The notes: generated by a model not told the origin, from the letters alone. 64,000 nucleotides of DNA from Tolypeutes matacus (GCA_026826555.1 JAKSZT010054396.1:20766887-20830886), one strand, 5' to 3'. Counted from the first letter of the stretch, positions 1 through 11,754 are shown. Translations and numbers: made by a program.

Positions 1-1597
1 TGGTAGTTAGTTTTTTAGATGCCCATGCACTATTTCATTTAACCCAAATCTGCTCACCAACTCCTATTGCAGGATATCCATGAGTAGACATTGTTGCTTA
101 GAAGGACACATCTCATTTGGGGTAGCACAAGAACACCCAAGGGAAAGCACCCTTCTTGAGAAATATTTCTTGGTCCTAGAGCAAGAGTTGGCAGTCTTTG
201 CACAATAGTAAATTATCAAACTACTTTTATTTGACATTTGTTTCATTCGTTTTTTCACCCACTCAATTAACATATTTATTGAGCAGCCTGCCAGGTACTA
301 AAAATATAAAATTGATTGACAAGTTCCCTACTTTCAAGGACTTTGGAGACCAGTGGAGTCTCATCTTTGAAACTCAAGGATTTAAGTTGTGGTCTGCGAG
401 GCCATGTTGGGCTGTCACATGACTATCACCAAGAGGAAACAGAAGGAAAAGTCTGGCTTTCTTGGGCATGGTAATGGAGTCCCCTGGACTCCTGCCGGGC
501 CAGAGTCCTGTGGGGGAAGCTCAAGGATGGGGTCACTCACACAGTACATCAAAGATAGAGAAGACCAAGGTAGCTAATAATTTGCAAGGCTTTACAAACT
601 TTTGCAAGGTAATTCTGAAATAAATAAACAAACCATGTAAACAATACTGAGCTTAATCAGACCTGAAATTTTCTTTTCTTTCTACCTTTGGTTTTGTAAT
701 ATTATTTAAAGGTACACTCTACACCCATTATCCTGAGGTAAAACAATTTGGCCCTTTCCTCTCTCCCCACACCCATTTAAAATGTCTGTTTTACTCTCTT
801 TTCTTTCCATGTTTTGCTCTTGTCTAAGCTCAGTTGTGGCAATGCAAGCAATTCCAATCCAGCATCAAGCTCAGTCCCCAACTCCAGAGTCTCCCTCAGA
901 AAAGATTGTCCCAGACCCTGGGGATATGACATGGGGAAAGGAGGGGAGAAAGGAACTAACAGTCACTAAAGCATCTACAAAGTGAAAGGAAGGAGGAACG
1001 TGATAAAAATAACAACCACAGCCTCAGATTTCTGATCCTGAAATCCCGAAGTCTAACAAACCAAGTTTTTCTTGAAGTTTGTAGCCAAACTCATTGGGTG
1101 GCAACACCGAACTTGAACTGATACGAGCTTATTTATAGTCTTGTATTTATCTTACTTAGTATGAATATTCATACATTTCATTAAAGAAATATTAATGTGT
1201 TTAATTATGAGATACTGCCACAAACCCTGTTGGGGGTGTTGTGTAATTTATGGAAAATGCCCCATATCATCTTTCTAAAATTCAATAAATTCTGAATTCT
1301 TAAACACACTGGGCTCATAGATTTTTTTTTTTTAATTTGATAGGGGACTGTGGATATATATTCTATTTTTTTTTCAGTCTATCTTATTTCACCTTTAGTT
1401 TATTATCTTTCATAGAAACAAATTTTCTTGAGAGTACAAAACAGATGCCTTTCTAAAATTCCTTTTGCTTTTTAGCCATATAAACTTCCTCCCACAACAC
1501 CTCAAAATAGCAATTATTTCATGTATATTATGCTGAGTGCTTTGGGTTTTTTGGTAACTTTCCAAAAAATGTTACTATGTAATTTTCAATCTTTTCT
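1..1597. other. Mostly unassigned sequence
   Basis: No gene, RNA gene or confident repeat was recognised except a faint ancient repeat near 240-360. Short ORFs here have no family resemblance, start anywhere and overlap on both strands, as expected from chance. Confidence 0.5.
240..360. repeat. Ancient LINE-era repeat remnant
   Basis: The stretch has the pattern of the common old mammalian repeat 'cactcaattaacatatttattgagc ... ccaggtactaaaaata ... aagttccct' (seen discontinuously). It is L2-era in style. The family is not certain and the copy is strongly diverged. Confidence 0.4.
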
Positions 1598-1845
1598 TTA
1601 AACAGCTTTATTGAAGCACACTTTACATATAAAGTTCACTCGTTTTGAGTGCACAATTCAATGACTTTTAGTAAATTTAAAGTGTTGTACACCCTTCATC
1701 ACAATATGATTTTAGAACATTTCCGTTAATTCCCCCCTCTCTGCCCACCCAACCCCCCAAAAAAAAACCCTCATGCTCATTTGCAATCACCCTCCAGGCC
1801 CACCCTCAGTCACCCATTTAGTTACTTGCTGTCTGTAATTTTTGA
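1598..1845 (-). mobile_element. Old L1M 3' UTR fragment
   Basis: Read on the minus strand this matches the familiar old L1 3' UTR motif. On the plus strand one sees 'agctttattgaagcacac', then 'gtgcacaattcaatgactttt', then a C-rich stretch followed by AAAA-CCCTCATGC. It is 5' truncated and diverged, with no ORF. Confidence 0.6.
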
Positions 1846-1854
1846 AGCCGGACC

Positions 1855-1985
1855 ATATGTCAGGCACAGTGCACGGCTGTCCTCAGGAGGAAAGTGAGGC
1901 CTGTATAACCAGTATAGAACGAAGCTGGGATTCGAACCAGTTCTTCCTGACTCCAGAGTCTTGATCCTACCCAGGGCTGTTTGAG
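1855..1985 (-). repeat. MIR SINE remnant
   Basis: Antisense MIR core features are present: a 'caggcacagtgc' start, a 'gaggaaagtgaggc' segment and 'gctgggattcgaacca' followed by 'gactccagagtc'. The order is as in MIR read from its 3' side. Ancient tRNA-derived SINE, non-functional. Confidence 0.65.
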
Positions 1986-2169
1986 GAGGTCAAGCAGCCT
2001 TTCCCTGGAGAGGATCAAAGAGGGCACAGCCCAGACAGGGATGCTGGAGAAAGGAGTTGCCAACAGAGGGGGGGTGAATTTGGTGACCTTTAGGCTCCAG
2101 CCAGTTTTGAGCTTCCATGTTTCTAAAGCCATAAAAATGCCTCCAACTAAGCCAGGGACTTACTTTATT

Positions 2170-2480
2170 GACTAGATAAGAATGATGTGCCATGAACAGA
2201 CTAATTGCATATAAAAGGAACGCTTCTGAAGTGTGCATGAGTTCCCTTAAGCGCTTTAAACGCCCCCCCCAGAGATGCTGTTTGCACTCATAATTTGCAT
2301 TATCAATGAAGAGGCTGTTTGCCAAGCAAAGGGGAAGTCAGCCTAGCCCGGATTCAAATCACCACACATTGCAACATATTGATGTTGAAATTAATGAAAG
2401 TTTTTAATAAATTAATTTTTTCAGCTCTTTAAACGTGTAGTTGGTACTTCTGGTGTAATTGTTCTGGCCTGCTAGTGTTG
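2170..2480. promoter_or_regulatory. Candidate conserved non-coding element
   Basis: Repeat-free AT-rich sequence with a dense set of homeodomain/POU-like words: 'actaattgcatata' near 2200-2213, a perfect octamer ATTTGCAT at 2293-2300, and TAATTA/TTAATAAATTAA motifs around 2390-2420. This texture is typical of deeply conserved developmental enhancers. No alignment was possible, so this is an inference from composition and motif density only. Confidence 0.3.
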
Positions 2481-2964
2481 TGGTTGCGTAACACTAGTTG
2501 ATAGAGTGAAATACCCTGTGGTATTAAGGAAACATCTATTATGTTATTATTATTATTAAGAATTAACAACTTTGTGTTCATTAAGAGAGGTCCTTTCTCA
2601 AAACCAACCAAGTTTGCCTCCACCCCACTTTCTGGATCATTCCCCTCCCTGTGACACAAAAGTTACCAGCATCTCCCACCCTCCCCAGCTTTCAGACCAT
2701 GTTTTCCTTCTGTACCCTGTGCGGGAGCAGAACCCAGGCCTAGGAAAAGATCCATTATTTATGCCTTGGTGTGAAACTTACAAAGCTAAAACCCCCAAAT
2801 CTCTCTCCCAGGTCCATGGGTTCTAAATCCTGCGGCAATTTTGTAGTACAAGACAATTTGGTCCTTGCAAAAGATGTTTCAGATAAGAGTTTTAATAGGT
2901 AGACTTTTCTGGGGGCTTCTGAAATTTTATGGCATACAATTGATTAACATCTATGTATGTTCTG
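2481..2964. other. Unassigned sequence
   Basis: Contains a short TTA microsatellite near 2540-2558 and otherwise nothing recognised. Confidence 0.4.
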
Positions 2965-3430
2965 GGTTTACAAAGAGCTTTTGCCTATTTTCTATCATTT
3001 TATCATCATGATAATCCTATGAAAATGACATTGTTATTAATTGTTAATAATGATTAACATTATTGGGTATTAATGTTATTATTCATTTCAAATGATAATA
3101 AGTGAGCTAAGATATGCCATGCACTTAGCACTAAACTTCCTGACATAGAGGATGTATGCAGTAAGTTAGCTATTGCTGCAATATTGTAAATCTTCATCCT
3201 TACTTTGAGAGACAAGAAAAAACAGGCTCCGAGATAGTAAGGAACTTGCTAGTAAAGAGGGGGAGTGGGGATTGGAATTTCACATCCATTTTCTCTGGAA
3301 CACAGTCTCCTTAATGGTTTAAATGGCATGTCCTTGCCCAAGGTCACAGAGCTAATTGATGGCAGAGTGGGGAACTGAACTTAAGTCCTCTCTCTGAATC
3401 TTATTCTTTTTCTATCAAATTGTACCATTT
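2965..3430 (-). repeat. Two MIR remnants, antisense
   Basis: At 2965-3300 the sequence shows the MIR minus-strand order: 'acaaagagcttttgcc', 'tcatgataatcctatg', then 'caggctccgagatagtaagg'. A second fragment at 3320-3420 contains 'cccaaggtcacagagcta' and 'ggcagagtgggg', the most conserved MIR segment. Both are old and broken; an AT-rich stretch near 3040-3100 interrupts the first. Confidence 0.6.
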
Positions 3431-4286
3431 CCTGTGAAATCACAGACCATGAACAAAAGGCCTGAATTTAAGGCTTTGACTTGGTAGCAAGGTTTCCAGA
3501 CCGTGAAATTCTTTACCTCTATCTAGTGAACTAGAGAGAAGACACAGCTTCCCTACCACAAATGGCAGCAAAGTGGTTTTATTTACACTTAGAAATCCAT
3601 ACACTTAAGCTATTTTACTAGCACTATTTTTCTCCTAGAATTAATTTGTTATAAGCAGTGCTCAGTGGGTGGGACATTTTGTTTAAAAAAATTAACAACA
3701 AACTCGTGATATAGAACTTTCCCCAAATGTTCCTTCACATCTATGAGCTCATTACAATTCATCCTGTCCACTTCTCAGCACTGCTTTATGAGATTTCCCT
3801 GCATCTGCATGTTTCTGTAAACAAAAAAAGTACATTCAAATGCTTTCATCTAAAACATATTTTTGCATGACAGCACTCATCTTGCTAGATAGGAAGGTTG
3901 TCTGAGGACATTCTATGGGTGCCTGAGCTAGCACCAGATTATATTTCACATTTTATTTTTTCGGTTTTAAGAAGAGGATTTCTGGAATAAAATGCAGTTT
4001 GTCAAATAAAAGACAAGTTTTGAGAATTTAGAAAAGAAAGACCATTTATTTTTCAAAAGGAGATAATTGCAAATTGGGGATTCTTTATGCCAAGACAAAA
4101 CCTCCCATTTTTCCTTGAGAAAGAATCAATTTCTATAGTAAATACAATGAGATTACACAAAGAAAGATATTACTGGTTAAGCAAAATCAATAAGAAAAGC
4201 ATGTCTTTAAGGGGATGGAATGCTTAACAAGACTTGTTTACCTCTGACAAAAAGTTCTGGTTTTGGGGAAATCAAGACCCAGGTTT
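3431..4286. other. Unassigned sequence
   Basis: No feature recognised. AT-rich, with short homopolymer runs only. Confidence 0.4.
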
Positions 4287-4503
4287 AAAGAATGTCAGAC
4301 ATTAACGGTGAACCCTACGTTAAACCATGGACTATAGTTAATAGCACAATTATAAAAATGTGCTATCATCAATTGTAATAAATGTTCCACACCAATGCAA
4401 GGTATTAATAATAGGATGGTATATGAAAATTCTGTATTTTATGCACGATTGTTCTGTAAACTCACAACTGCTATAACGAAGAAGAAAAACAAAGAATGTC
4501 AGA
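4287..4503 (+). mobile_element. Very short L1 3'-end insertion with 13-bp TSD
   Basis: The insert at 4300-4490 contains the L1 3' UTR motif 'gttaaaccatggactata', 'aattgtaataaatgttcc' and 'acaccaatg', also present at 60260-60340. It is flanked by a perfect 13-bp direct repeat AAAGAATGTCAGA at 4287-4299 and 4491-4503. The A-rich end 'aagaagaaaaac' precedes the second copy. This is a strongly 5'-truncated retrotransposition of about 190 bp. Confidence 0.8.
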
Positions 4504-5724
4504 ACATCCTAGCAGTTGTGCAGGGCCAGAGAGTCTCAGAGAACTTGTCTCTGGCTTGTGTGGACGATTTCAAGATGTACAGACAAGTTAGCTTTGAGAG
4601 CTAAGTTGACCTGCCCTTTAGACACTATGGACAAGTTGCCTCCAGGCCCTTGCTAATTCATTTAATAAGCTGAAATTGGTCTATAACTGAATCTGTATCT
4701 GGAGAAACAAGGTGGTAATGAGGTGGAAAGGAAAGAGGTGGGGCAAGGACAAATGGTGGTAAATGTTCTCTCTCTGAAAAAAATGATTCTGCCAGGAAAT
4801 CTTGCATGCTTCAATCCTCAGTAGTTGAAAAAGGATTCTTGTTAAGTGTCTGCTTAATATTGACCAGTGCTTTTTTTTTTTTTTGCTAGTTTTTCTATTT
4901 TGCTAAACTGTAAAATCCCTCTCACCTCTTACCCACTTCCCTGATCATTGATTTTGAAATTTATACATATTTTAATGTATTTGTGATAACTGTTTCCTTT
5001 CCCCAAGTAATACTGTTAAAACAGCATACTGCCTAAGATGGCCAGGGCCTTTTTCACTGACTGGGCTGTGGGAGTGATGAAGCTGTGCCTGTTAGGCCTT
5101 GGAGGGCTGAGCTGAGGTCCCATGCATTCCTGCTTTTTTTCTCCTTCAGCACAGGTATATCATATAGACCAGAAGTTGCAGAGCAGAGGGCCCAGACCAA
5201 ATCAGGCTCACAGAGGTGCCTTCTTTGACTCACAGTTTTTTAAAGAAATCCTTACCAACTTTTTAAAAATTTAAACTTCACATAAAAAACTTCTTCTCTG
5301 GCATCTTTTGAAAAATCCAAAGCTCTAGCACACTGGACCCATAATAACCCACGACACACCAGGAGGGAGCTGAGTAGCTCGGTTGTTTTAGAATGGCAAC
5401 TCCCTCCAGACCGCAATGGGCCCCACTTCTTCCTGATATCTTGAGAAAAGCTTAGTCCTTGTCGACAACCGAGATTACCATGCTAGACGCATTAGTCAGT
5501 GGCTGCCACCGACGGAAAAAAATAAAAATCTTACTACTTGTCCATTTTTACCCTAAGAACGCACAATGATGCATTGATATCTGGGAGGTGTACATGGGTG
5601 AGCCCACATTTGGCACATGCATATGAATTTATTTCTGTGGTGGGGTGTTCGTGGTGAGCTAGGCCATCACGGGACCGTTGCTGCACCCCCACCCCAGCAA
5701 GTTAAAGAAAGGGAGGAGCACGAA
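4504..5724. other. Unassigned sequence
   Basis: No gene or clear repeat. A poly-T run lies at about 4869-4884. The 5160-5340 stretch has the feel of an old DNA-transposon remnant but could not be assigned. Confidence 0.35.
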
Positions 5725-5870
5725 CCTTGGCTTGAGGCACACCTAGCTTCGAATTCTGGTTGCGCCACTCATGAATTTCGCGATGTTGGGCAAGTCATTT
5801 AACTTCTCCCAGTCTCGATCTCCTCCTCTTTTACATGAGCATGCTGGGAGGGTAAAATGAACAAATGCGT
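5725..5870 (+). repeat. MIR SINE, plus strand
   Basis: The MIR consensus order is visible: 'cgaattctggttgcgccac', then 'ttgggcaagtcatttaact', 'tctcccagtctcgatctcc' and 'gagggtaaaatgaacaaatg'. The minus-strand ORF crossing it is a chance ORF. Confidence 0.75.
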
Positions 5871-7526
5871 TTGCACAGGCCTGACCCACTGTAACAACCA
5901 GCACGTGTTCCCTGCTTCTCCTTTTCACCGATTCACGCCAATAACTAGATGAGTGCGCACACCCTCTTGCTGAATGGGCAGCCCATGGGTCAAAATGGTT
6001 GTCAGAAAACAGAGTCCTCTGTATAGAGGAGCGACGTGATGTGACGTGATTCCATTTCCTGTAGAAAGCCCCTTCCGGGTCAGCCTGGCATTTTGGGAGT
6101 TTCCCCATAGCCTGGTAGGGTCTCTCGAGGTCGCGTCTTCCTTGGGACCCGACTTGGCATGTCCTTTGTCATAGTTGTTGCTGATCGGCAACTACTTTAA
6201 AAGGAAATATGGGGGCTGTGAATTTGAGATCAGATTTCAGAATGGAGCCCAAAGGCTTCCAGTTAAGTGTGAACACTGTATGAGAGATAACAATAGGGAG
6301 TGAGATATGCTTAAAGTGTTATACATGAATTTACATTCAATTAAAAACCCTTCCAGCTATAATTATCGCATTTTTGCTAATATTGAGATTCTAGATGTCA
6401 GACTTAATATTTGAGTAAACTAATTAAAGATTTTTTCCCCCTTAGCCTTGACAAACAATATTTTTTAATTGAAAGTTTTCAAATGCGTTTCTTTTGGCGG
6501 GGGGGTGGGGGTGGGTGGGGGTGGTGGTTGGCGTTTGGGCTGAAACTGACTGAACTAGTGTCCAGTACTTGATGGTGGAACCGGGTGAGTGTCTCCCCTA
6601 TTTGCTTTTCCTTTTTTCTGTCTCTCACCATTTCCCTTGTTCCCAGATGTGTTTCGGGTTCTTTTGTTAAGGGAACGATTTTCAGACTGTGTTAATGTGT
6701 CTTTTTTATGCATTTGCAAAATAGTTCTAGGTGGAATTGCCTCTTAAGGTTTCCTCTTTGGCTGTGGCACATTCAGACTCAAATTGTTGTGCTCAGTAGG
6801 GCCATTGTCACATTATAACAGGGAAAAATGCTTCATCGTGTGTTATAGAACAAGATGGAATCTTCACTAAGGAGCTCAGGGATCACAGCAGAGGAAAAAG
6901 ATTAATTTTGATGCATTTAATCCTTATGTAGGGAGAAGGAGACATTAAGATTGCAGAGAGGAGATTTTCTCATCTAATATCGATATAGAGAATGTGTTGG
7001 GAGCACCGTTGGCTCCATTCTCAGATTTGTTTTGACTTTTAAAGTGCCCAGATCTAACTCATAAGCTTATTTACAGTTATTTCTGGTTTTATAAAGAACT
7101 TCCCTTAAAAAATATCATTTTCCCAGGATTTAGGTAATCTAAAAATATTTTTATTGTTTTTCACTCAATAAAAATGGCATAACTACAGTTCAGAAAACTT
7201 TGAAACTGAAAGACAGAAAAAAGAAAAGGCAAGGAAAGCATTATTTATCCTATTATATACCCAGCAACTCTAGTGATGTATTTCCTTCTATCTTTTCAAT
7301 GATGCTACTTTCTTTTTAGCATGCTTGTAATCATATGTGTATGATTCTATATACTGTTTCACTTTTTCACCTATTATACTGTATGTGGTTTTCCACACCC
7401 TTTTATACATTCTATGAAACATATGTCCAGTTTATATGCTACCATATATGCTACACATATGATAGCCATTATTAATAGTAATTACCCCTGTACAATGACA
7501 ACACTTCAGTATGGCAGTATAGGGTG
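5871..7526. other. Unassigned sequence with a G-rich tract
   Basis: No gene recognised. Apart from the G-run cluster listed separately, only AT-rich sequence and short homopolymers are visible. Confidence 0.4.
6499..6521 (+). other. Strong G-quadruplex motif
   Basis: Four G runs of 7, 5, 3 and 5 bases are separated by single T residues (6499-6505, 6507-6511, 6513-6515, 6517-6521). Further GG pairs follow to 6530. One-base loops predict a very stable parallel quadruplex on the plus strand. No promoter or CpG island is evident around it. Confidence 0.75.
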
Positions 7527-7610
7527 AATGTGAAGGGTATGGGCTTGGGAGTCAGGCTGCTTGGGCTCAAGGGTGGGCTCTACCACTTACCAACTATGTG
7601 ACCTTCAGCC
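7527..7610 (+). repeat. MIR SINE, 5' half
   Basis: The MIR head 'gagtcaggctgcttggg ... ctctaccacttacc ... tgtgacctt' is present. The element continues at 7869 after an inserted MER5A. Confidence 0.7.
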
Positions 7611-7868
7611 TGAGTTTTTCAACCTCTGCCCTATCGACATTTTGGGCTGATAATTCTTTGCTGTGGGGGCCTGTCAGATGCATTGTAGAATGTTTAGCGG
7701 CATCCCTGGATCTACCCGCTATGCTATAGGCCAGTGGTCGCCCCCTCCCCCAAATCTTCCATATCTTGTGGTGACGACCAAAAATGTCACCCAACATGGC
7801 CAACTGTTCTTTAGGGGAGGGAGGACAGAATCATCCCCCTCTGTCTCCTTCCTTAAGAACCACACTGC
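7611..7868 (+). mobile_element. MER5A-like hAT DNA transposon inside a MIR
   Basis: Diagnostic MER5A words occur in order: 'tttttcaacctctgcc', 'gataattctttgctgtggg', 'gcattgtagaatgttta', 'gcatccctgg', 'gaccaaaaatgtcac' and the closing inverted end 'taagaaccacactg'. The terminal sequences are imperfect inverted repeats as in the family. The flanks CCTTCAGC and CCTTAGAC could be a decayed 8-bp target duplication. Non-autonomous, no transposase. Confidence 0.8.
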
Positions 7869-8042
7869 CTTAGACAAATTACGGGTACCTCTCAGTGATT
7901 AGCTTCTGCATGTGTAAAGTGGGGATAAATAGAAATATGCACCTCAAAGAGTTGCTGGGATGATAAAATGGACTTGTCCCTGTAGAACATGGAGAAGAGG
8001 GATTGGCACTTGTAAGCACTCCATCAATATCAGCTACTATTA
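7869..8042 (+). repeat. MIR SINE, 3' half
   Basis: This resumes the interrupted MIR: 'acaaattacgggtacctctc', 'catgtgtaaagtgggg', 'gagttgctgggatgataaa' and 'gcactccatcaatatcagc'. Confidence 0.7.
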
Positions 8043-8479
8043 AAATCAAATCCATATGAATGCTTCTCAACAGAATGCTTGTTATTTTTACTATAAAACT
8101 AAGTGCATGTAATTTGGAAAAAATTATTAAAGTATTAGAGGCTAAAAAGGATCCTATAATCCTAACATCCAGGGGACTATTAACATTAAGGCATATTTTC
8201 TTTTTGTGGAGCTAGCAGAGTTCCTGGCACATTTTAGATGCTCAATAAACATATTAGGTGAATACAAAAAGTGAGATCAAGCTATATATACCAGATGTAA
8301 AGTTTTGCATCCTGTTTTTTCCCTTACCACTGCATTGTGACTATTTGCCTATGTGTTTGGAAATTCTCTGTAAAGAAGCTGTTTAATAATTGCATAATAT
8401 CAGTTCTATGAGTTTCCCCTAATTAGCCATTCAGATAATATTGCACATGCAGGTTATGCATGTTATTAATATAAATAAT
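8043..8479. other. Unassigned, with an L2-like 3' end
   Basis: A fragment at about 8205-8275 resembles the L2 3' end ('agagttcctggcaca ... gatgctcaataaacat'). The remainder was not recognised. Confidence 0.4.
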
Positions 8480-10925
8480 AAATTTTTAACTTTTTACTGT
8501 GAAAAATTTCAAGCATATATAGTTGGAAGAAAAGCACAATGAACACCAGTGCACCCATATTTTAAATGGCTTTTAAATGATTTGTCATATTTGCTCCCTT
8601 TATTTGCATGTGTATGTATTATCTGCATGTATATAAATATGGGTATTGAGTTTTTAAAATTGTTTTGTGGGACCATTAAAAGTAAATTGCAAACATCATA
8701 TTTCACTCCTAAGGACTTCAGCATGCCTCTCAAAAAGGCATTCTTGTATATAACCAAAATACCTTTATCATGCCTAAGAAAATTAACGGCAATTTTCTAA
8801 TATCATCTAAGATCTAGTACATATTCAAATTTTCCCAATTGCCCTTAAAATGTTTTGTAGCTAGTTTTTTGTTTGTTTGTTTGTTTTGTTTTGTTTTGTT
8901 TTCCTGCCAGAATCCAGTCAAAGATTGAGCACTGCTGCTGCATTTGGTTGTTATGACTCTTGAGTCTCTTTTAGACCAGAATAGGACACCCACCACATTT
9001 TTGGTTTCATCACTGACTTTTTGAAGATACAGGCCAATTATCTTGTAGAATTTTCCATATTCTGGGTTTGTCTGATTGTTCCCTTGAGTCATTTAACGTG
9101 TTCCTCTAGACCCTGAATTTCTTGTAAACTGGTGAAAAGTCTTCTTACATTTAGGTAACCATTTTTTTGATAAGGACACTTCGTAGGTGTTTGCATCACA
9201 TCAGGAGACTATAACATATCCCATGATCAATGATGCCAAATTTGATTACTTGGTTAAGGTGGTGACTGCACAATTTCTTTTCTTAGAGCTATGTTTTCCC
9301 CTTTGCAATTAGTTCATTATCTACGGAGTGCTACTTTGGTACCATATGACTATCCTATTTCCCAACAACTTTTTACCTAATGGTCTTAGTATCCTTGAAG
9401 ATTCTTGCTTAAACCAATTATTTTATTGTGTGCTTCAAAATAGTGATTTTTCTAATTCGATCATTTCACCTACATTTAATACCTGTCATTCTTGAGGAGT
9501 TTTCCCTCTCAAAATGCAGGGTAAATGCTTATTTGCACTTTAAGTACTAATTTAGAGTGTGGGATTTGTTTTTTTTTCTTTTTCTTATTTTAATTTATGT
9601 AAATTTTCAGTATAACAGTAATGCATGGATGTATATTTATTCAGGGTTTTACAATACATTATAATGAACTTTCTGATGCTCACATTGTCCAATGGGCAAT
9701 CCTCCAAGCTGGCTTCTGTGTGTTTTGACATACCTTTATTAAACTTTAGGCTTCTTTGCTTTTTGGCACAGTGTGTTCCAGGCTTGCCTTTTATATTTCT
9801 TGCTTCAGCTCTGGAATCAGCTATTCTTCTAAGGAGGTTTGATTCCTTTTAGTGGGGAATTATATAAATATTTTTATGAACACCAGTGTATATAAGATTT
9901 TTACCAAAATTGCTAGATTTGGAATTATTTTGGCAAAGATTGTGAACTTTGTAATACTTTTCATAAGTCTTGCTAAATTGCTGTATAGCAAGGTAGTAAA
10001 ATTATATACTCCCACCAATGGCATTCACATTGCCATTACTTTTTTTTAATTTGACAAGTGGATCTCTTTATTGGAAGTGAGATTGAACAGCTCAGCTTTG
10101 TGGATGTTTTAGGTTTATTAGTTTTCATGTATTTTGCCCTTTTTCTATTGTGGTGTTTATCTTTTTCTTATTTATTTGAAAGTTTAGAAAAATATATCAA
10201 AATCTTTAATCTTTTCTCAGTCATGCTTGTTGCAGATAATTTTCCTAGAGTGTTTCTGATTTTTTTTTTTTTTTTTTTTTGACTGTCAGGCATTGATGGT
10301 TCTGTTTTTACAGTCAGACATTTAAAATTTTTAAGTAGTCAAGCCTATTGACCTTTCCCTTGGTGATTTTGTTGATCTCTTTTGTATTTAGGAAGTCTTT
10401 GCCGAAACTGAAAAAAGTTAAATATGTCTATATAGTTTCTTTAAATTTTCATTAAAAAATGTTTAACAATATTCTTAAAAATTTAAAAAGTTTAACCTTG
10501 ATTTCTTAAATTATCTGGAATATATTTAGAGGTACGGTTTGAGGTAAAGATCTAAGTTAATTTTTTTCCCAAAAGTCGATTTTCCTAATATTAGAGGTTA
10601 GATAATCTATCACTTTCTCACTGGTATGTGACTGTTCCTTCATCATATATGTTGTTCAATTGATCTATCTATATATATACATACATTTATGTGTCCAAAT
10701 CAGATTTATCTGTCAACTATCACAGCAATACCATATGGCTTTAATCACTGAAGCTTTTAAGTACATTTTAGAATATAGTGCCTTTTTTTATTAACTCAAG
10801 TTTTTTTTTTCTTCAAGATGAAACTTAGAATATTTTTGTCATTTTCAGAAAATATTTCATTGTACTTAAAGAATTTAGTATTTTCTAGGTAGGTCTTTGG
10901 GATTTTGCAATAACATTAAAAATTG
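8480..10925 (-). mobile_element. Long old L1M 3' region
   Basis: Read on the minus strand this is a continuous ancient L1 3' UTR and ORF2 tail. Recognised landmarks on the plus strand include 'cctgccagaatccagtcaa' near 8905, 'acaggccaattatcttgtag' near 9030, 'tacttggttaaggtggtg' near 9247, 'attccttttagtggggaat' near 9842, and the late segment 'cctattgacctttccc' near 10345. A GTTT/GTTTT simple repeat (8870-8900) and a poly-T run (10260-10280) lie inside. The copy is highly diverged with no intact ORF. The exact subfamily and both ends are uncertain. Confidence 0.65.
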
Positions 10926-11031
10926 CTTTGGAACAAGGTAGTTTGCAATAATGTGTAGGCATCTCCTGTTGTGATGTGCCTCTGAGATGGAGCGTGGCCA
11001 CAGCACAAGGCATTGCTGCCCTTTAGGTCTT

Positions 11032-11271
11032 AAAAACCTCCTGAAATTAGATTAGTGGTTATGTACAGCGAGGAAGGATAGAGGGATTGAGAGGTGACTG
11101 CTAAGGGGTAGATGGTTTTTCTTTTTGGAGTAATGAAAATGCTCTAAAATTGATTTTGGTGAAGAATGCCTATCTCTGTGATTATACCAAAAGCCAGTGA
11201 ATGTATACTTTAGATGGATTGTGTGGTATGTGAATATATCTCAATAAAAGTGCTTTTAAAAAACCTCCTGA
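11032..11271 (+). mobile_element. Short L1 3'-end insertion with 13-bp TSD
   Basis: The body at 11045-11258 carries the L1 3' UTR words 'gttatgtacagcgaggaag', 'aatgaaaatgctctaaa', 'gtgattataccaaa' and the terminal 'atatctcaataaaagtg'. The same words occur at 24900-25120. Flanking direct repeats AAAAACCTCCTGA lie at 11032-11044 and 11259-11271. 5'-truncated, about 215 bp, non-coding. Confidence 0.85.
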
Positions 11272-11521
11272 GATAAAGGCAAATGTCCCCTTTTCATGGT
11301 TAAAAAGATCAATATGTTTACCATGACTATAGTTTCTAATCCAAAAATTGAGACACATGATATGATAACTGGAATGATCTAAGAATGGAGAGAAATAATA
11401 TCATAAATCTAAGCTGTCCTGGAAAATGTGAGATCTGTATAATGTTTGGTCATGTAGCCACTGGATTCAGACATCACATTTGGTGTGATGTGTTTCCATT
11501 CTTGGTAGTTTTTTCCTTTTT

Positions 11522-11610
11522 GTTTTTTTTTTAGGAGGTACCGGGGATTGAACCCAGGACCTTGTACATGGGAAGAAGGTACTCAACTACTTGAGCTACA
11601 TCCGCTCCCC
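11522..11610 (-). mobile_element. DAS-like tRNA-derived SINE
   Basis: On the minus strand this starts GGGGAGCGGATGTAGCTCAA, has an A-box-like head, a B-box GGTTCAATCCC near 11541-11551, the GGTACCTCC junction and an A-rich tail (plus-strand T run 11523-11532). It matches the other SINEs in the window. No clean target duplication was found. It is not a functional tRNA: no foldable anticodon arm and a retroposon tail. Confidence 0.85.
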
Positions 11611-11754
11611 TTTGCTTTCTTTTTAAGATAGGTTAAACTATCCAAGATATAATATAACTTACCCGGAAAAAGCCACCATGGGGCTAAGTCTATAAATATC
11701 AAGCCATGCACTGGCTTTGATTCTTACGGTGTAATACAGTGCTTGGAAGCATGT

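Noticed and set aside
5743..6108. 121-codon minus-strand ORF as a gene
   Set aside because: It crosses a MIR remnant, has no recognisable domain, and overlaps another ORF in a different frame.
11522..11610. Functional tRNA gene
   Set aside because: A and B boxes are present, but the sequence has an A tail, no proper anticodon arm or acceptor pairing, and several sister copies with TSDs: a SINE.
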